A stretch of DNA of 64,000 nucleotides from Burkholderia ubonensis (GTDB lineage Bacteria; Pseudomonadota; Gammaproteobacteria; Burkholderiales; Burkholderiaceae): the NCBI RefSeq assembly GCF_902833085.1, contig NZ_CADFEB010000001.1, positions 62,001 through 126,000 on the forward strand, written 5' to 3'. The notes beneath the pieces were generated by a model that saw only the letters and a program-made list of their open reading frames with translations, made no database searches and had not been told where the DNA came from. The translations under genes and the position numbers were made by a program. Shown piece by piece: positions 59,480-64,000 of this stretch. How positions within the stretch are numbered: the first letter of the stretch is position 1; every line of letters begins with the position of its first letter.

Positions 59480-60420
59480 GATTTCCTCGAACCGGTGGAT
59501 GAAGGGTCCGTCGCCGGCAGCGCCGCCTGCGGCTGCGTGAGCCACGGCAACAGGAATTCGGTCATTTCCGCGGCGGCCTTCGCGGAGCGATGCGTGCGCA
59601 GCGCGACCGCGTCGATCAGCGCCTCGATCATCGCGAGCACGGCCGCTTCCGACGTCGCCGCGAAGCGCCGCTGCGCCGTCACGAACAGCGTCAGCGGCGT
59701 GAGCGGCGCGAGCGGCGAATGCGGGCCGTCGGTCAGCGCGAGCACCCGTGCGCCGCGCGCGGCCGCGCGGCGCGCCAGCTCGATCGTGTCCTCGACGTAG
59801 CGCGGAAACGCGATCGCGATCACGAGGTCGCGCGCGTCCGCCGTGTACAGGCGCCGCGCCGCATGCGACGGGCCGCCGAGCAGCGCGAGCGACTGCACGT
59901 TGTCGTGGCACACCGACAACCCGTGCTCCATCAGCCCCGCGAGAAACGCGCTTGATCCCGCGCCGAGGATCAGCACGCGGCGCGCGGCGACGATCGCCTC
60001 GACCGCCGCCTCGATATTGGCCGTGTTCAGTTGCGCACGCGTGTCCTCGATGTTCTCGACCGCCTGGTTGAACACCGCGTCGATCCACGCGGCGTCGCGC
60101 ACGCCGGCTTCCTGCTCCTGCGCGGAGCGCAGCCGTTCGACCGGCGCGAGCGTCGCCTCGAAGCCGCGCACCAGCGCCGCGCGCATCGCCGGATAGCCGT
60201 CGAAGCCGAGCGCCTTCGCGAAGCGGTTCGCGGTCGCGATCGACGCGTCGACGGCCTGGGCGAGTTCGTCGATCCGCATCGTCGCCGCGCGGAACGGATT
60301 GGCCAGCACGTATTCGCCCATCCGGCGATGAATCGGCGTCAGCGACGGCATCGCCGACGCGATGCGTGCGGCGATCGACGGTTCGGCATCGGACGCGGTG
60401 GACGGATCAGGTGTCGGCAT
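59476..60420 (-). CDS. RpiR/MurR family transcriptional regulator
   Basis: A 314-residue regulator: an RpiR-type HTH at about 14-90 ([43 protein letters not shown] in the helix-turn-helix area) and a SIS sugar-phosphate-binding domain at about 125-290 ([35 protein letters not shown]). It heads the gsi operon and is translationally coupled to iaaA, so it probably controls the operon. Its ligand is unknown; SIS domains bind phosphosugars, including cell-wall amino sugars. Confidence 0.92.
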   Translation of the reverse strand: MPTPDPSTASDAEPSIAARIASAMPSLTPIHRRMGEYVLANPFRAATMRIDELAQAVDASIATANRFAKALGFDGYPAMRAALVRGFEATLAPVERLRSAQEQEAGVRDAAWIDAVFNQAVENIEDTRAQLNTANIEAAVEAIVAARRVLILGAGSSAFLAGLMEHGLSVCHDNVQSLALLGGPSHAARRLYTADARDLVIAIAFPRYVEDTIELARRAAARGARVLALTDGPHSPLAPLTPLTLFVTAQRRFAATSEAAVLAMIEALIDAVALRTHRSAKAAAEMTEFLLPWLTQPQAALPATDPSSTGSRKS

Positions 60421-60801
60421 GACGGCATGCGGTCAGGCAATTGAAAGTGAAAGTAAACTTACACAATCCACATTAGGAAAAAAATAAATTTCCAGCGACT
60501 CAGGGATTCCCCGATGCGGCGCGCGCGAGCGGATGCGCTTCCCGTTCACGGGGTAACATCACACGCGTCCGCCGCATCCGGGCTTGCCGCGCGAATGCGT
60601 GCGGCGGCCGGCGTTCCGTCTCGTGTTCCTCTTCTCGATGCCAACCATGTCAGATTCCCGTCCCTTGCCGCAAACGACGTTCAGGCCGCAGGTCGTCCCG
60701 CCGTCGCTCGCGGCCGGCAAGCGCACGCATCTGCCGATGCCGCGCGTCCGGACATGCGACGCAGGCGCAATGACGGCGTGCTTCGTTTCCGCGGGCGCGC
60801 G
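60421..60801. promoter_or_regulatory. Promoter region of the rpiR-iaaA-gsi operon
   Basis: The part next to rpiR (60440-60500) is strikingly A+T-rich. It contains GTAA-ac-TTAC (60453-60462), flanked by two GAAAGT/GTGAAAGT repeats (60443-60454), which together make a plausible operator on top of the promoter. The rest (60500-60801) is ordinary G+C-rich DNA with only unconvincing short frames. Confidence 0.5.
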
Positions 60802-61116
60802 ATGAGCGGCGTGTCGCACGATCTCGTCGGCGATACCATCGCGCTCGGCACGTTCGCGCTGCTGTATCTCGCGGGGCTCGGGCTTGCGCTTTGGCGAATC
60901 CGGGCGGCCGGACGGCGCGGCAAGGTCTACTGGATCGTCTGCGCGGCGCTGCTGATCGGCGGCGCGGGCGCGATGTTCGCCGGGCAGTCGCCCGGATCGA
61001 ACCTCGGCGAGATGCCCGGCGGCTTCGCGCTCGGCGTCGAAGCGGTGCTCGGCGGGCTGGCGATGGTCGCGGCCGGATGCGCGTGGCTGATGCTGCGCGC
61101 GCGGCGGGAGCCGTAG
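60802..61116 (+). CDS. Small inner-membrane protein, unknown
   Basis: A 104-residue protein with three hydrophobic segments (IALGTFALLYLAGLGLALW, VYWIVCAALLIGGAGAMF, AVLGGLAMVAAGCAWLML) and basic loops. No family recognised. The ATG at 60802 begins the first sensible helix. Convergent with the alpha/beta hydrolase, 10 bp apart. Confidence 0.65.
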   Translation: MSGVSHDLVGDTIALGTFALLYLAGLGLALWRIRAAGRRGKVYWIVCAALLIGGAGAMFAGQSPGSNLGEMPGGFALGVEAVLGGLAMVAAGCAWLMLRARREP

Positions 61117-61126
61117 GTCCCGGACG

Positions 61127-61939
61127 CTAACCCCGCGTTTGACCGAGAAACGCCTGCATCGCCGCATTGAACCGGGCCGGGCGCTGCAGCGGCGCGAAAT
61201 GGCTGACGCCCGGCAGGATCGTCAGCGTCGCACCCGGAATGGTGCGGGCGAGGTAAGCCGCATGCTCGGGCCGGATGAATTCGTCATGCTCGCCGTGCAC
61301 GATGGCGACGCGCACGTCGATCGCGGCGAGCGCCTTCGCCGAGTAGTCGGGCTGCGTGCGCATCATCTCGCTGACGGCGGCCACGAACGGCTCGAAGCCG
61401 TCCGGCGTCGCCGACAGCGCCGCGTAATCGTTCCGGTGCCGGGCAAAGCAGCGGTCGACCACCGCGCTCGGCGCCATCGCCTTCACGCCGCCCGGGTCCA
61501 TGTTGCAGGCGAAGAAGAACACGCTCTCCACGCGTGCGGGGGCCATGGAAGCCAGCACGAGGGCGATGCACGCGCCGTCGCTCCAGCCGACGAAGCGCGC
61601 CCGGTCGAGGCCGAGCGCATCCATCACCGCGAGCACGTCCGACGCCATCCGCTCGTAGGAATAAGGCCGCCCGTCGCGCGTGCTGCGGCCGTGGCCGCGG
61701 CTGTCGATCAGGACCGCGCGATAGCCGGCCGCCAGCACGGCCGGCACCTGGTAGCCCCAGTTTCCGGCGTGGCCGAGGCCGCCATGCAGCAGGATCACCG
61801 GCGGGCCGTCGCCGTAGCACGCATGCCAGATGCGCGCGCCGTCGTGTTCCAGCCAGCCCTCGAAGCCGGCCGCCGGCAGCGGCGCGGCGCCATGCGCCGC
61901 GAACCGTCCGAGGTCGTCGTCCTCCATCTCCGCACTCAT
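61127..61939 (-). CDS. Alpha/beta hydrolase
   Basis: A 270-residue serine hydrolase. Oxyanion region LLHGGLGHAGNW, nucleophile S120 in VGWSDGAC, acid D219 in HGEHDEF and H247 in GVSHFAPLQ make a full triad. The short cap resembles those of esterase or dienelactone-type enzymes, and the substrate is not evident. No signal peptide. Its start at 61939 is about 105 bp from the stop of the methyltransferase on the same strand. Confidence 0.88.
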   Translation of the reverse strand: MSAEMEDDDLGRFAAHGAAPLPAAGFEGWLEHDGARIWHACYGDGPPVILLHGGLGHAGNWGYQVPAVLAAGYRAVLIDSRGHGRSTRDGRPYSYERMASDVLAVMDALGLDRARFVGWSDGACIALVLASMAPARVESVFFFACNMDPGGVKAMAPSAVVDRCFARHRNDYAALSATPDGFEPFVAAVSEMMRTQPDYSAKALAAIDVRVAIVHGEHDEFIRPEHAAYLARTIPGATLTILPGVSHFAPLQRPARFNAAMQAFLGQTRG

Positions 61940-62044
61940 CGTTCTTTTATCCTTGCGACGAAGCCGAAGACGCGATTGTAATGCGCGTCCCGGCGCGCTC
62001 GCGCTGACCGAAGCGGCAGCGCCCCGAACCGCCCGCGCGCCCGC

Positions 62045-62896
62045 CTACGCGCCGTGCTTGTGCGCGCGGATCATCCAGCACGCCGCGTCGAAACGCAGCT
62101 CGTCGCCGTGCACATACGGCTCGAAAGCCGCACAAGCCGTTTCGACCACGCGCACGCGCGTCGCGTCGTCCACGTCGCGCAGCGCGAGACCGACGGGGCC
62201 GAGCCGCGACACGTAATCGGCCAATGCGTGCGTCGGCAGCACGCATCGCACGTCGATCGGCCGAAGGTCGATGCCGGTCCAGCCGCTCGCATCGAGCATC
62301 GCCGCCACCCGCTCCCCGTCGCCGAACGCAAACTGTCCGGGCGCGCCCGGCATGCGGGGCGGCAGGCCCGGCAGCAGCGGCGCCGCGGCGCGCTCGGCGG
62401 TCGTCATGAACGGATTGTCCGCCGCGCTGCGCCAGGCGATCGCGCACAACCGCGCGCCGTCGGCGGCCGCGTGCCGCAGGTTCGCGAACGCACGGACCGG
62501 ATCGTCGAAGAACATCACGCCCAGGCGCGACACGATCAGGTCGAAGCTCGCGGACGCAAACGCGTGCGTCTGCGCATCCGCGCGGACGAACCCGGCGCCC
62601 ACGCCTGCGCGTTCGGCGCGCGCCCGCGCTGCGTCGAGCATCGGCGCCGATACGTCGACGCCGGTACAGTGCCCCTGCGCGCCGAGCCGCCGCGCGATAG
62701 CGACCGTGAGGGCGCCCGTGCCGCAGCCGACGTCGAGCACCTGCCGCGCCTGCGTGGAGGCGGCCGCTTCGACGAGCAGTTCCTCGAACGGCTCGAACAT
62801 CCGGTCGAGCACCGCTTGCATGTCGACCCACGCGCGGCCGGACGGGCCGTTCCAGAGTGCGGCCAGTTCACCGTTGGCTGGCTGGGTGTGGTTCAT
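62045..62896 (-). CDS. Class I SAM-dependent methyltransferase
   Basis: A 283-residue methyltransferase. The SAM-binding motif I is VLDVGCGTGAL (about 53-63), with motif II CTGVDVSAPML and FDLIVSRLGVMFFDDP after it. UbiE/MenG-like small-molecule methylation is the general class; the acceptor is unknown. AGGAAAA precedes the ATG at 62896; the frame is open upstream without a ribosome site. Divergent from the ABC ATPase. Confidence 0.87.
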   Translation of the reverse strand: MNHTQPANGELAALWNGPSGRAWVDMQAVLDRMFEPFEELLVEAAASTQARQVLDVGCGTGALTVAIARRLGAQGHCTGVDVSAPMLDAARARAERAGVGAGFVRADAQTHAFASASFDLIVSRLGVMFFDDPVRAFANLRHAAADGARLCAIAWRSAADNPFMTTAERAAAPLLPGLPPRMPGAPGQFAFGDGERVAAMLDASGWTGIDLRPIDVRCVLPTHALADYVSRLGPVGLALRDVDDATRVRVVETACAAFEPYVHGDELRFDAACWMIRAHKHGA

Positions 62897-63205
62897 GAAC
62901 GTTTTCCTGTGGATTTGCCCTCGAAAGGCGAGCCGCCAGTGTGCTGCTTCAAGCCGGCTTGAAGTCAAGCGGCGGCAAGCCTCATGCGCCGGCATTCCGG
63001 AAATAAGACCGGAATGGCAAATTGATTTTACGAGTGGCCTAAACCCGGGGCAGTCAGCTGCCGTTAACCTTCCTTGCAAACGCCCTTCATGAATTGACAG
63101 GTAAATCGACCGTATGGCTGGAGACCGCTGCATATCCGCTCGCCTGCCCGGAAATCAATTCCGGAAAACAGCGACCGCGAAAACGGCGTAGGACGACTGT
63201 CGCGC
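62897..63205. promoter_or_regulatory. Divergent promoter region with two TTCCGGAA palindromes
   Basis: A 309-bp A+T-richer gap. The palindrome TTCCGGAA occurs at 62995-63002 and 63159-63166. Each copy is also part of a larger dyad: CATTCCGG/CCGGAATG at 62993-63016, and CCGGAA-N5-TTCCGG at 63148-63164. These are candidate operators for the methyltransferase and/or the ABC transporter. Confidence 0.5.
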
Positions 63206-63946
63206 ATGGTCGAAGCCATCGGGAATACACATCGGCGTTCTTGCGATGACGTGATCCGTCTCGAGGGAATATCCCACGCGTACCGCACTGGAGCCGGATC
63301 GCAGCAGGTCATTCATGACGTCACCCTGTCGGTTGCGCCCGGACAAAGCTGCGCGATCGTCGGCGCCTCCGGCTCCGGCAAAAGCACGCTCCTCAACATC
63401 ATCGGCCTTCTGGATCGCCCGACCAGCGGACGCCTGTTCCTGAAAGGCCGAGACATGACGCTGGCCGAATCCGACGTTCGCTCGCGAGCGCGCAACGAAA
63501 TCATCGGCTTCGTCTTCCAGAGTTTCAATCTGCTCCCCCGCCTCAGCGCGCTCGACAACGTGGCGCTGCCATTGACGTACCGGGGGTACGCGCGTGATTC
63601 GGCACGCATGGAAGCGCAACGTCAAATCGAACGCGTCGGGCTGGGCCATCGCGCCCAACATCGCCCCGCCGACCTTTCGGGTGGCCAGCGGCAACGCATC
63701 GCCATTGCCCGTGCACTCGTCACGCAACCGTCGCTGATCCTCGCGGACGAACCCACCGGCAATCTCGATACGGCAACGGCGAGCGAAATACTCGATCTGC
63801 TGCTGGCCTTGAACCGCGACCAGCACGTCACGCTGGTCGTCGTGACGCATGACGCATCGATCGCCGATCGCATGCAGCGATGCCTGCAAGTCCAGGACGG
63901 TCGCCTGGCGGAATTGGCCCGTGAAACGAGGCTGACGCATGCCTGA
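63206..63946 (+). CDS. ABC transporter ATPase (MacB/LolD-like)
   Basis: A 246-residue ATPase with Walker A GASGSGKST (53-61), signature [15 protein letters not shown], and Walker B LILADEPTGNLD. The closest classes are MacB/LolD/FtsE-type ATPases, which work with FtsX-like permeases in lipid, peptide or macrolide export. The start is uncertain: ATG 63206 adds 15 residues before the family-typical VIRLEGISHAY, and a GTG at 63251 is possible. It overlaps the next gene by eight bases. Confidence 0.88.
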   Translation: MVEAIGNTHRRSCDDVIRLEGISHAYRTGAGSQQVIHDVTLSVAPGQSCAIVGASGSGKSTLLNIIGLLDRPTSGRLFLKGRDMTLAESDVRSRARNEIIGFVFQSFNLLPRLSALDNVALPLTYRGYARDSARMEAQRQIERVGLGHRAQHRPADLSGGQRQRIAIARALVTQPSLILADEPTGNLDTATASEILDLLLALNRDQHVTLVVVTHDASIADRMQRCLQVQDGRLAELARETRLTHA

Positions 63947-64000
63947 GCAACAGTCGGACCGGTACGGCCCCAGGCTTCGTCATGTGCTTGTCGAACCCTT
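63939..64000 (+). CDS. Start of a gene downstream of the ABC ATPase (partial)
   Basis: An ATG at 63939 overlaps the ATPase stop and reads MPEQQSDRYGPRLRHVLVEP to the window edge. By position it is probably the MacB/FtsX-type permease partner, but only 20 residues are visible and no domain can be named. Confidence 0.5.
   Translation, partial: MPEQQSDRYGPRLRHVLVEP

Noticed and set aside
60514-60801. N-terminal extension of the 104-aa membrane protein
   Set aside because: The extension is Arg/Ala-rich without a ribosome site; the first membrane helix begins right after the ATG at 60802.

Overview
The window is about 68% G+C, densely coded DNA that looks like a Burkholderia chromosome, probably of the B. 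cepacia complex or a close relative. This is inferred from the protein families, the codon bias and the gene neighbourhoods; there is no rRNA or marker gene here to prove it. I found no tRNA, rRNA, CRISPR array, insertion sequence, integrase or phage gene, so this is resident accessory chromosome rather than a mobile island. Start codons were chosen from Shine-Dalgarno position, overlap with the gene before, and conserved N-termini.

Layout. (1) 0-3.3 kb: an XRE-type regulator, divergent from a YebB/YiiX-like permuted papain-fold hydrolase, then pcaHG (protocatechuate 3,4-dioxygenase), with a clear inverted-repeat operator in front and a strong terminator behind. (2) 3.8-21.4 kb: a seven-gene alpha-glucan/trehalose operon, glgE-treS(mak)-glgB-glgX-treZ-malQ-treY. 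Every junction is overlapping or only 4 bp apart. Together these genes make a closed cycle: trehalose to maltose to maltose-1-phosphate to branched glucan (TreS-Mak, GlgE, GlgB), then debranching and return of the glucan to trehalose (GlgX, MalQ, TreY, TreZ). No glgC or glgA is present. (3) 21.4-44.2 kb: a stress-type region. It holds many very small proteins (CsbD, DUF3096, DUF1328, DUF3008, DUF3175 and two DUF3022-like paralogues), a GH15 hydrolase, a phospholipase D-VTT fusion with an EEP-fold partner, a CPA1-type antiporter, the two-component NHEJ pair Ku/LigD behind an rpoN (sigma-54) gene, PRC-barrel and BON-domain proteins, lipoproteins, a GT9 glycosyltransferase and an AsmA-like protein.

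(4) 44.2-51.0 kb: a Cus-type copper/silver export operon (Met-rich leader protein, OMF, MFP with a fused CusF domain, CusA-type RND pump, free CusF). The three Cu/Ag-binding methionines of CusA are all present. (5) 51.1-60.4 kb, minus strand: an RpiR regulator, isoaspartyl peptidase (iaaA), gsiABCD peptide/glutathione ABC importer, a P1-family (DmpA-like) aminopeptidase and an M55 (DppA-like) D-aminopeptidase, evidently one operon for importing and breaking unusual peptides. (6) 60.8-64 kb: a small membrane protein, an alpha/beta hydrolase, a SAM methyltransferase, and divergent from it an ABC ATPase whose permease gene runs off the end.

The most interesting points are: a GlgE with an extra ~430-residue N-terminal region; in-frame tandem repeats in malQ and in the acidic linker of rpoN; a repeated TTACA-N7-TGTAA-like dyad in the stress region; the rpoN-small DUFs-ku-ligD arrangement; a possibly leaderless transcript at the head of the cus operon; and the peptidase-loaded gsi operon.
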